A stretch of DNA of 64,000 nucleotides from Nakamurella sp040546275 (GTDB taxonomy: Bacteria > Actinomycetota > Actinomycetes > Mycobacteriales > Nakamurellaceae). The stretch covers positions 12,789 to 76,788 of the forward strand of contig NZ_JBEPNO010000028.1 in NCBI RefSeq assembly GCF_040546275.1, written 5' to 3'. How positions within the stretch are numbered: the stretch's first letter is position 1; each line of letters starts with the position of its first letter. The translations under genes and the position numbers were made by a program. Under the pieces are notes generated by a model. The model was not told where the DNA came from and made no database searches. It saw only the letters and a program-made list of their open reading frames with translations. Positions 57,354 to 64,000 of the stretch are shown in pieces.

Positions 57354-60302
57354 CTAGGACATGCCTTTTGCATGCTGGACGGTGCCCGTCCTGACGCCCA
57401 GCAGTGCCGAAGCCATGGCCGCGGCCTCGGTGGGGGCGATCGCGGTGCCGGTCATGTTCGAGAGCGATGGATCGCGGAGTGACGGTGTGATAGGCCGGTT
57501 GCCGCGGCGCCTGATGTCCGCGGCGGTGGCCACGAGCACGCCGACCTCACCCGATTCGGCGTAGTCGGCTCGCTGGGACACGATCAGCGCGGCGGTCTCC
57601 AGGCAGAGTGCCGACGGGTAGCTGTAGGTCAGAGCGGTCGCGGCGTGCAGGGCTGCCTCGGCGCGGTCGGCGGCCTCGTCGAGCTGCCCGGCGGCGAGCA
57701 GCGAGCGGGCCAGCAGGCAGCGGAGCAGCGGCAGTTCGCGCTCGACTCCCAGGGCCGGCGCCTCCTCGTCGGCGGTCCGGCCGTAGCCGATGGCCTTCTC
57801 GAGGTCGCGGTCAGCGAGGGCGATGCCGGTCGCGGCGGACAGCAACACCACCCGGGCGATGCGGCGACCCTCGGGGAGCAGTTCCAGCCCCTCGGCCAGC
57901 AACTCACGGGCCGAGCTCAGCGCCCCGACCTGCCAGCAGATCATCACGGCGGTGGGCAGGGACGCGGCCAGTTGTTCGGGAGAAGCGTTGCGGCGACAGG
58001 ACTCCAGCGCGTCCAGCGCGTACCGTTCGGCCTCCGGGTCGCACCGTTCGGCCAGCACCGACCCGACGCCCATGGCCGCACCGACGTACATGTTGCGGTC
58101 GCCGATCCGCTCCGCGATCCCGATGGATTCCTTGACGTAGTCGACGGCGTCGACCCCGCGGTCCAGGTCGTCGGCGATGCCCCCGAGGTACATCAGGGCG
58201 CGGGCGACGTACCCGTCGTCATGGCCGCGGAGCTGCCGTACCGCGGTGTCCAGGATCGGCAGCGCCCCCTCGGAGTCGCCGGTCCAGTAGCTGAGGTAGC
58301 CATAGGCGAAGTACGCCAGTCCGGTCCAGGGCGAGGGGGCGGCCCCATCGAGCAGCCGGGAGAACCAGAAGCGCCCTTCGGAGACGTTGGTGGCCGCCCA
58401 GTAGCGGTGCAGCCGAAAAGCCAGTTCCAGCCCGAGGTCCCGGTCGACCCGGCCATCGGCCGACGCGGCGAGCAGCGACCGGACGCTGCCGGTGATCTGG
58501 GTGATGGCATCGGCAAACGGCCCGGGTGGGGCTTTCGCGTCATCCGGGAGCATCGTCCGCACCGCGTTGGCCAGCCGGGTGAAGGCGGCCCGGAGCTCGG
58601 CCTCGGTGAGCCGGCCGGCGGCGAAACGCTGGATGTCGTCGTCCTGCCGGTACTGCCAGCGGGGGCCGGACCGGTCGACGGACATCAGGCCGCGGTCGGT
58701 GAGTTCGCGCAAAATCCGGACGATGCGGATCGGTGGGATGTCCTGGTCGGACACCACCCCGCGGATCAGCGGCAGGCTGACGCTGCCGCCCAGCACCGTG
58801 CACCGACGCAGCACACTCGCCTCGTCCGCGCTGAGCAGGGCATAGCTGTGCTGGAGCAGCGCGGTCAGCCGATCCTGCTCGGGCGGCGCGTCGCTGAGCT
58901 CCTCGAGCAGGTCGGCGGGGGACTGGACGGTCAGCTGCGCGGCGACCAGTTCGAGCGCCAGCGGGAGGCCTGCGCTGCGTTGGCAGAGCGCAGCGACGAG
59001 AGCGGTGTTCTGTTCGTCAAGGACCAAATCGCCTCCGGCCTCGGTGACCCGCTTGACCAGGAGTTGGAGCTGGGGGTTGGTTCTCGGGTCAATCCCAGGC
59101 TGTAGGCCGGGTAGCGGCTCGAGGTGCAGTTGCTCCTCGTTGTCGAGGCCGAGCGCCAAGCGTCCGGTGACGAGGATCGTCAGCGCCGCACAGCCAGTGA
59201 CCAACGCGCTGACCAGCGACGCGACCCCGTCGACGACCTGCTCGCAGCCGTCGAGGACGAGCAGAGTGCGGCCGAGGGGGGCCAGGTGGTTGAGCGAGGA
59301 CGTGGCCGGGTCGGTGTCGGCCACCGTGACGCCGAGCTCGAGGGCGACCTGGGAAGCGACCAGTTCGTCATCGGCCGTGGTGGTCAGCGATACCCAGAGA
59401 CCGCGGGCAATGGTGGCCGCCTGCAGGGCCAGCCGGGACTTCCCGACGCCACCCCGGCCGGTCAGCGTGACCAGTCCGGGCGTGGCGAGCTTCTCCGCGA
59501 GCTGGCGTTGCTCGGCCCGCCGGCCGACGAACGCGCCCGACGTCGCGGGCAGCCGAGCGCTGGTGGTGAGCGTGTCGGTGCGCAGGGCCTTGAGGTAGAC
59601 GGCCACCGTCTCGGCGCTGGGGTCGACGCCGAGCTGTTCGGCGAGCATGGCGCGGCACCGTTCGTAGGCCTGGACGGCGCCGGCCCGGTCGCCGGCGTGG
59701 TCGAGGGCGGCGATCAGGATCCGGTGGGCCCGCTCGTCCAGCGGGTGGCTCTCCAGCAGGTCACGGGCGGCGGCGAGGGCGCGATGGTGGTCGTTCTGGG
59801 CGCCGGCCGACCGCACGATGACCTCGACGGCTCTCGATCGCAGGTGGTCCAGGGTTTCGCGATGGGGGCGGAGCCACTCACCGTCCTCCGTCGCCAGCAG
59901 ATCCTGACCGTTGAGCGTGGCGGCCGGGGTGGCGAGTTGGAGTGCTCGCGCCGGGTCCTGCTCGTGTTCGGCGAGGTCCAGGTCGTGGGTGGCGGATCTG
60001 ATGTCAGTCTCCGCTGCCGCGTCGAGGGAGTAGCCGGCCGGCACGGTGGTGATGAGCAGTTGGTCGCCCAGCCCGATGGGCGTGAGGGCGGTGCGCAGGG
60101 CCCGGATGACGCCCCGAAGGGCCGGCTGCCAGGTGGGCGGCGGCTCGTCCGACCAGATGATCATCGCGAGGCGTTCCGCGGGGATCGGATGCTCGGACAG
60201 GGCCAGCGCGACGAGCGCGACGCGGGCCCGCCGGCCCCCCAGAGCGATGCCGCTGACCTGGCGGTCGTCGTGGCTGACCGCGACCGCGCCCAGCACGTCC
60301 AC
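57354..60302 (-). CDS. AfsR-like BTAD/NB-ARC/TPR transcriptional regulator
   Basis: About 982 residues. An OmpR-like winged helix (MDVLGAVAVSHDDRQVSG, then AERLAMIIWSDEPPPTWQPALRGVIRALRTAL) is followed by a BTAD domain to about 245 (QNDHHRALAAARDLLESHPLDERAHRILIAALDHAG). An NB-ARC ATPase starts near 285 with GRGGVGKS and VVLDGCEQ (Walker B-like LLVLDGCEQVVDG). TPR-like helices fill the C-terminal half. I choose GTG 60302: GGAGG lies 5 bases upstream; GTG 60308 has it too close. SARP/AfsR proteins often switch on antibiotic clusters, but none is beside it. Confidence 0.9.
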   Translation of the reverse strand: MDVLGAVAVSHDDRQVSGIALGGRRARVALVALALSEHPIPAERLAMIIWSDEPPPTWQPALRGVIRALRTALTPIGLGDQLLITTVPAGYSLDAAAETDIRSATHDLDLAEHEQDPARALQLATPAATLNGQDLLATEDGEWLRPHRETLDHLRSRAVEVIVRSAGAQNDHHRALAAARDLLESHPLDERAHRILIAALDHAGDRAGAVQAYERCRAMLAEQLGVDPSAETVAVYLKALRTDTLTTSARLPATSGAFVGRRAEQRQLAEKLATPGLVTLTGRGGVGKSRLALQAATIARGLWVSLTTTADDELVASQVALELGVTVADTDPATSSLNHLAPLGRTLLVLDGCEQVVDGVASLVSALVTGCAALTILVTGRLALGLDNEEQLHLEPLPGLQPGIDPRTNPQLQLLVKRVTEAGGDLVLDEQNTALVAALCQRSAGLPLALELVAAQLTVQSPADLLEELSDAPPEQDRLTALLQHSYALLSADEASVLRRCTVLGGSVSLPLIRGVVSDQDIPPIRIVRILRELTDRGLMSVDRSGPRWQYRQDDDIQRFAAGRLTEAELRAAFTRLANAVRTMLPDDAKAPPGPFADAITQITGSVRSLLAASADGRVDRDLGLELAFRLHRYWAATNVSEGRFWFSRLLDGAAPSPWTGLAYFAYGYLSYWTGDSEGALPILDTAVRQLRGHDDGYVARALMYLGGIADDLDRGVDAVDYVKESIGIAERIGDRNMYVGAAMGVGSVLAERCDPEAERYALDALESCRRNASPEQLAASLPTAVMICWQVGALSSARELLAEGLELLPEGRRIARVVLLSAATGIALADRDLEKAIGYGRTADEEAPALGVERELPLLRCLLARSLLAAGQLDEAADRAEAALHAATALTYSYPSALCLETAALIVSQRADYAESGEVGVLVATAADIRRRGNRPITPSLRDPSLSNMTGTAIAPTEAAAMASALLGVRTGTVQHAKGMS

Positions 60303-60478
60303 TCGCACCTCCGGAGTGTAGGAGTCAGTACTGTGTGACTGCGGTGACAGTGTCCGGGATCGCCTTTCGGGCCGCTGACCTGGGATTTGGGTCGGCCGGA
60401 TCGGTTGCGGTAGTCTCTGTGGTCGCGGCGCCCTCGAGAGTGCGAGTCTTTCGAACCGGCGCCGTGAACGATGTTCGA

Positions 60479-60552
60479 GGGCCTGTAGCTCAGGCGGTTA
60501 GAGCGCTTCCCTGATAAGGAAGAGGTCGGAGGTTCAAGTCCTCCCAGGCCCA
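60479..60552 (+). tRNA. tRNA-Ile (GAU)
   Basis: 74-nt cloverleaf: acceptor GGGCCTG/CAGGCCC, anticodon arm CTTCC-CTGATAA-GGAAG with GAT, T-loop GTTCAAGTCC region. CCA is not encoded. It is the conserved tRNA downstream of gyrA. Confidence 0.97.
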
Positions 60553-60610
60553 CGTAGTTCCCTCGCTGGTAGTTCGTGCAGCGTCCCGACGAAGAACGGA
60601 CAGTGCCGAG

Positions 60611-60733
60611 ATGAAGAAGCTCCTGCTCCTGATCGCCTTGGCCGGTGGTGCCGCTGCACTCGTGAAGAAGCGTCGCGATGCCGCAGCCGCCGAAGCCGCG
60701 CTCTGGGACGAGGCCACCGGCACCACCCGGTAG
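60611..60733 (+). CDS. DLW-39 family small membrane protein
   Basis: 40 residues: MKKLLLLIALAGGAAALVKK, then a charged tail ending ALWDEATGTTR. The ALWDEAT stretch stands at the family's DLW site. It lies between the tRNA-Ile and tRNA-Ala genes, as is usual for this family in actinobacteria. One membrane helix. Confidence 0.85.
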   Translation: MKKLLLLIALAGGAAALVKKRRDAAAAEAALWDEATGTTR

Positions 60734-60840
60734 TTCTTGCTCCTGGCCGGTTCGCCGGCCGCCCGGCTCGTGGTGGCTCCCCGCCGCTGCGGGCCGTTTG
60801 TTCTTCCCGCTCCGTTGGTTCCGATCGCCGGCGCGGGCCC

Positions 60841-60916
60841 GGGGACGTAGCTCAATTGGCAGAGCACCGCCTTTGCAAGGCGGGGGTTAGGGGTTCGATT
60901 CCCCTCGTCTCCACCA
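60841..60916 (+). tRNA. tRNA-Ala (UGC), CCA encoded
   Basis: 76 nt: acceptor GGGGACG/CGTCTCC with one G-U pair, anticodon arm CCGCC-TTTGCAA-GGCGG with TGC, T-loop GGTTCGATTCC. The encoded 3' CCA differs from the neighbouring tRNA-Ile. A decayed integrase lies just downstream. Confidence 0.97.
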
Positions 60917-61199
60917 GTGTGCTGGCTGATCAGAGCTGGTGTCGTCGATCTTGGACTGGCCCGCCCGGATGCCGTGCCCACATCCTGGGGTGAGGCGCCG
61001 TTATTCCTGCTGGTCAGACGGGCTGAATCAAGGAAGTTCACAACCGCGTCGAGGTCGTCCGGACTGCCACATTTCAGGGCAGTGTCGGCGTGAGTTCGTG
61101 CGGATGGAAGCCTTCCGGCAGCTCGGCTTCTATGACTGCCGTGTTCCACCACGTCGGTCTGGCATTGCCCACGCGCAGCACCGTGCCTTTGGGGGAGCG

Positions 61200-61670
61200 G
61201 ATTCTTCCAAACCAGGCCGCCCTTGGTGTCGACCACCGTCCGGTAGATCGATGCCCGGCGCCGGTCCAAGTCGATTGACCCGACCTCCAATGCGGCCATC
61301 TCCCCCCAGCGGATGCCGGTGTAGGCCAATACCCGGATGACGTCGCCCCCCTGGCCGGCGGCCTGGGCGAGGCGTTCGACCTGGGCGTGGGTCAGGTAGC
61401 GGCGCGGGCTGAGGTTGGGGCGGGCGAGCGCCCCAGGTCACCGCGGCCGGCCAGCCAGTCCACCACCCACGGACCGGTCAGCAGTCTGCTGTGCGAGGGT
61501 TGGATGTACAGGCCCTGAAGTCTCGTCACTTCGACGGTCGCTGCAAACTCGGCCGCTTCATACTTGGTCTTGAAGCCGCGCTTGTCGGTCTGCTGACGCT
61601 CCGGCGTGCGATACCGGACCCGGTACCGCCTGCTCCCGTCAGCCAGGAAGTACGACTCGATTGTCGCCAT
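61200..61670 (-). pseudogene. Decayed tyrosine integrase
   Basis: N-terminal part from ATG 61670 (MATIESYFLADGSRRYRVRYR, an Arm-DNA-binding/AP2-type start, ending DWLAGRGDL) is joined, with a frame change near 61430 and loss of the core-binding domain, to a fragment of the catalytic domain: SPRRYLTHAQVERLAQ, LAYTGIRWGEMAALEVGSID (first catalytic Arg), then VWKNP. The HxxR and Tyr parts are missing. It is a remnant, 284 bases beyond tRNA-Ala, a typical attB location. The sequence between the two (60917-61199) holds no gene. Confidence 0.85.
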
Positions 61671-61820
61671 CGTCTGGGCCTCCCATGCATGGCTGGTCAG
61701 CGGCCAGGGTGCCAGAGCCGTGTCACCCGCCGCCCGACGCTGACGACCCTGAGACGGACTGCGTCACCCCGGAACCTGGGCAGTGTCACCCCGTGTTTGC
61801 GTTGGCGGCTTGGCCGCAAG

Positions 61821-62228
61821 TCAGCGATGGGATGCGGGATCCATTTCGAGACCGACGATGCCGGCGACCCGGTGTAGGTCGACGTCGTAGGCAAGCAGGC
61901 TGGCGTTGTTCCGCCAGGCGACTGATGCGATGAGGCAGTCGATGAGGCCGCGTGGAGTGACTCCGTTCTGTCGGCACTGGCGGTAGATCCGAGCCGCGGA
62001 CTCAAAGTCGGGTGCCGGATCGACCGAGTACAGGTGGAAGCGTTGCAGGAGCCGGCGTAGGTCGCGTTCGCGGGTATCGGTGCGTGCGCCAGCGAGAACT
62101 TCCATCACCACCGGCTCGGTGACCGCGATGGGGCCGTCGTCGGTGATGAGCTGGGTGAGTCTGAGATCGACAGCGCTTCCGGTGGCCCGGTCGAACTCGA
62201 CCCAGGCCGAGGTGTCGGCCAGGATCAC
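61821..62228 (-). CDS. vapC: VapC-type PIN-domain toxin
   Basis: 135 residues. PIN acidic residues: ILADTSAW at the start, VVMEVLAG, and GLIDCLIASVAWRNNASLLAYDVDLHRVA. All acidic positions are present, so it should be an active RNase. The GTG start overlaps the vapB stop by four bases (GTGA). Confidence 0.93.
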   Translation of the reverse strand: MILADTSAWVEFDRATGSAVDLRLTQLITDDGPIAVTEPVVMEVLAGARTDTRERDLRRLLQRFHLYSVDPAPDFESAARIYRQCRQNGVTPRGLIDCLIASVAWRNNASLLAYDVDLHRVAGIVGLEMDPASHR

Positions 62229-62431
62229 GCGGCGGGTTCGGTGTCGGCCGGCAGATGGTTCAGCGCTTGGGCGCCGCGCATGGCCAGGGCCTCGTCGCGG
62301 GTCATCGGCTGTCCAGCCAGGTGGCGCAGGGCCAGGTCTACCGCCTCGGTCTTGGTGTGGATGCCGTAGCGGTCCATCACCGTCCGGACGTAGTCGTCGT
62401 CGATCTCGATGTTCGTCCGCGATCTACCCAT
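62225..62431 (-). CDS. vapB: VapB-type antitoxin
   Basis: 68 residues: MGRSRTNIEIDDDYVRTVMDRYG and a KTEAVDLALRHL segment, a ribbon-helix-helix-like VapB. It binds its operator and VapC. ATG 62431 lies one base outside a perfect palindrome; an earlier GTG (62446) would begin inside it. The mRNA could be leaderless. Confidence 0.9.
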   Translation of the reverse strand: MGRSRTNIEIDDDYVRTVMDRYGIHTKTEAVDLALRHLAGQPMTRDEALAMRGAQALNHLPADTEPAA

Positions 62432-62466
62432 ACACCTAACGTACACCGTAGATGTACGTTAGGTGT
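62432..62466. promoter_or_regulatory. vapBC operator
   Basis: Perfect 14-bp inverted repeat: ACACCTAACGTACA (62432-62445) and TGTACGTTAGGTGT (62453-62466), 7-bp spacer, directly before the vapB ATG. Confidence 0.85.
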
Positions 62467-62523
62467 GTCCGCTGCCGTCTGGTCAGGCCTTACGACTCTA
62501 GGCCTGACAATCCTTGAACGGTG

Positions 62524-62733
62524 TCAGACGAAGTCCAGCGGGTGGAGGTCGGAGATATCGATCGGGCTGAGTGCGAGCACGTGTGGCACGTGCACGAACC
62601 CCAGCGCCCGCTTCCCCGCAGCCCGGCATTCGACGAGGTACTCGAGGTGCTCGACTGGGACATCAATCGTCTCGCGATAGGTAGACGGATCGATTGGCTC
62701 GAATTCATGCGAAGGTGGTCGAGAGGGACGTCC
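62524..62733 (-). pseudogene. Gene fragment, unknown protein
   Basis: A minus-strand frame without a start codon reads EFEPIDPSTYRETIDVPVEHL, continues HLEYLVECRAAGKRALGF and ends ALSPIDISDLHPLDFV. An in-frame stop lies just upstream. The IPxEHL-like piece resembles one in the neighbouring frame (62754-63131), so both may be parts of one broken gene or a duplicate. Family unknown. Confidence 0.5.
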
Positions 62734-62753
62734 TCACCGGGTGAGCTGTTGAT

Positions 62754-63131
62754 CTACCGGGTCGCCCCGGAATATCGGACGAGCCGGTGCCCGGCCAAGT
62801 GCTCGATCGGGATCTGCAGCAAACACCGCTGCAGGAGTTGGGATGACGCGATCCCCAGCCGCTCACGCGCGGCGACCAGGAGCCGCGGGTCCAAGGTCGA
62901 GAGGTTCACCGTGTCCGCCCACGGCGCGTCCAGGTGGGGCACGCGATAGGACATCACACCCTCGCGGCCGGCGTACTTAGGGACCTCGCGCCCGTAGATG
63001 TCCGGGTAGACGGTCGCGAGATGGTTCAGCGGGTATAGCACATTGCCCCGAAAGTCGGATGCGAGCTGGTGGTAGACGAACTGCCCCTGAGGAGCCACCT
63101 GCCGAGGATAGGAGCTCTGCCCGCAGCGCAC
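62754..63131 (-). CDS. Hypothetical protein, possibly the upstream part of a broken gene
   Basis: 125 residues with protein-like sequence: FVYHQLASDFRGNVLYPLNHL, VYPDIYGREVPKYAGREGVM, DAPWADTVNLSTLDPRLL, QIPIEHLAGHRLVRYSG. No family recognised. The stop TAG at 62754 may be the result of decay because a related-looking segment continues in another frame. GTG start at 63131; no strong ribosome-binding site seen. Confidence 0.55.
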   Translation of the reverse strand: MRCGQSSYPRQVAPQGQFVYHQLASDFRGNVLYPLNHLATVYPDIYGREVPKYAGREGVMSYRVPHLDAPWADTVNLSTLDPRLLVAARERLGIASSQLLQRCLLQIPIEHLAGHRLVRYSGATR

Positions 63132-63644
63132 CAGATAGATCTTGCCCGTAGCAGCGCCCGCGCATGCCGGGTCTCGCTCTGGTGAGCACCAACGGGTGAT
63201 CAGGTCACCTCCCGTCCGCGGGGGCAGATCGCCACAGTCGCAGTGCGTGGGACCTGCCGCACGGCAGCGAACGCGCCTTCACCGTCCTCCGCGTCGTGTG
63301 CGGAGCGAGCCGAGTCGGCAGCTCAGTCAGCTCGAACCAGCCACGATCTTATGAACCTTTACCTATGCCCAAAGGCGGTTACTGGTCCAGAGAGCGGTTG
63401 GGTCACCACTCAGGGATGTACGGTGAAAGCAACCTCCTCAAGCAGCACCTACCACGACGCTCCGTTCAACGTAGGTCCAGGGGGATCCGTCACGCGGCAG
63501 GTCCCACACCCGGGGCAACCAGCTGTTCACGGTTCAGCATTCTGGGTGTAATGCACTCAATATTATCAAGCAGGAGACCCAAATAAGCACAGGGTTGCCA
63601 GTCCATCACTCGAATTTACAGCCTAACTAGCGCAAGGAGCAGCC
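63132..63644. other. Gap in mobile region, no gene recognised
   Basis: 513 bp. Composition falls toward the right end (AT-rich at about 63550-63640). Open frames exist but look like noise. Confidence 0.5.
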
Positions 63645-63929
63645 GTGTCACGTTGGGACGTGCAGCTTTCGTACATGCTTAAGCTACAGACTCTGTCCAC
63701 CGAAGAAATTGATTCACTTGGAAGTAGCTTAGCTGGGTCGCTTAACGAACCTGATGAAGAATCGGTCAGCGTCGGGCACTTAGTTGATCAATTTGACAAG
63801 GACGGTTTACTTATTCGATTTGCCGTGGATACCTATTTTCCTGGCAAGGCGGTGGATGACAGAATTGTTCTTATTCAAAAGCTCGACAACGGTGCCCAAC
63901 TAGTGGTGTGTCTCCAAAATAACAAGTGA
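63645..63929 (+). CDS. Small hypothetical protein, low-GC
   Basis: 94 residues: MSRWDVQLSYMLKLQTLSTEE onward, acidic middle (NEPDEESVSVGHLVDQFDKD), ending QLVVCLQNNK. AAGGAG precedes the GTG by 6 bases, so translation is plausible. The codon use is clearly AT-richer than in neighbours (many TTA, GAA, ATT), a sign of transfer. No family recognised; in this context a phage/element cargo gene is likely. Confidence 0.65.
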   Translation: MSRWDVQLSYMLKLQTLSTEEIDSLGSSLAGSLNEPDEESVSVGHLVDQFDKDGLLIRFAVDTYFPGKAVDDRIVLIQKLDNGAQLVVCLQNNK

Positions 63930-63948
63930 TTGCTTGGTAGACTGAGTT

Positions 63949-64000
63949 ATGCGAGCACCCACTCCCGCTTTGGAGATGTCCGACGGTCAGCGTCAGATGC
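63949..64000 (+). CDS. Start of a possible transposase, cut by window edge
   Basis: MRAPTPALEMSDGQRQM is read before the window ends. The LxMSDxQRQ pattern resembles the start of IS630-like transposases, but 17 residues cannot decide this. No inverted repeat could be checked. Confidence 0.3.
   Translation, partial: MRAPTPALEMSDGQRQM

Noticed and set aside
57645..59105. Open frame antisense to the AfsR-like regulator
   Set aside because: Composition is typical of a shadow frame; the regulator has clear domains on the other strand.
60490..61199. Downstream extension of the integrase frame over both tRNA genes
   Set aside because: Frame is open by chance; tRNAs and DLW-39 occupy it on the plus strand.

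Overview
The window is a high-GC actinobacterial chromosome segment carrying the replication origin. The evidence is the order rpmH-rnpA-yidD-yidC-jag-rsmG-parA-parB on the minus strand to the left and dnaA-oriC-dnaN-recF-dciA-gyrB-gyrA-DUF3566-tRNA-Ile-DLW39-tRNA-Ala on the plus strand to the right. TTGTCCACA-type DnaA boxes and four 16-bp parS palindromes are present. Codon use is strongly GC3-biased, and actinobacterial families occur throughout (DUF3566, DLW-39, Pr6Pr, actinobacterial YidC). The exact genus cannot be fixed from sequence reading alone; a Nakamurella/Frankia-like actinomycete is my guess only.

Layout. 1-19.4 kb is a mixed accessory arm: an ABC exporter (cut by the window edge), a P-loop kinase, a secreted M14 peptidase, a GNAT enzyme, a YtcJ-type amidohydrolase, an MMPL transporter, a PadR-controlled FtsX-type ABC system, a PAP2 membrane protein, an amino-acid racemase, an SDR, a MerR/GyrI regulator, a zinc-ribbon MBL hydrolase, a frameshifted TauE/SafE gene and a DUF3224 protein. 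19.5-23.1 kb holds an aminotransferase, a D-Ala-D-Ala-ligase-like ATP-grasp enzyme and a translationally coupled operon of a 43-residue membrane peptide and two PRC-barrel proteins. 23.4-35.1 kb is a Ter (tellurium/stress) island. It has three TerD-family proteins and a ureohydrolase on the minus strand, a coiled-coil protein of unknown function, and the Ter 'biosynthetic' set: ATP-grasp, HpcH/HpaI-type lyase, a giant PRTase-TRSP-StiP-PELOTA fusion and a HAD phosphatase. 35.4-37.5 kb is parBA.

37.5-41.6 kb is an unusual ~4.1 kb stretch without a credible gene. It holds three of the four parS sites and a degenerate ~60-bp tandem repeat. 41.6-57.2 kb is the conserved origin core. A 3-kb BTAD/NB-ARC regulator then sits between the DUF3566 gene and tRNA-Ile. 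Past tRNA-Ala (60.9-64 kb) the sequence becomes a decaying mobile region: a broken tyrosine integrase, a vapBC module with a perfect palindromic operator, fragments of unknown genes, a low-GC small gene and possibly the start of a transposase.

How it fits together: initiation (DnaA, oriC), clamp (DnaN), repair (RecF), helicase-loading factor (DciA-like) and gyrase sit to the right of the bidirectional origin. Segregation (ParAB/parS) and membrane-protein insertion (YidC/YidD/Jag) sit to the left. All core genes are transcribed away from the origin. The most interesting material is the Ter island with its four-domain fusion protein and the repeat-bearing parS desert.
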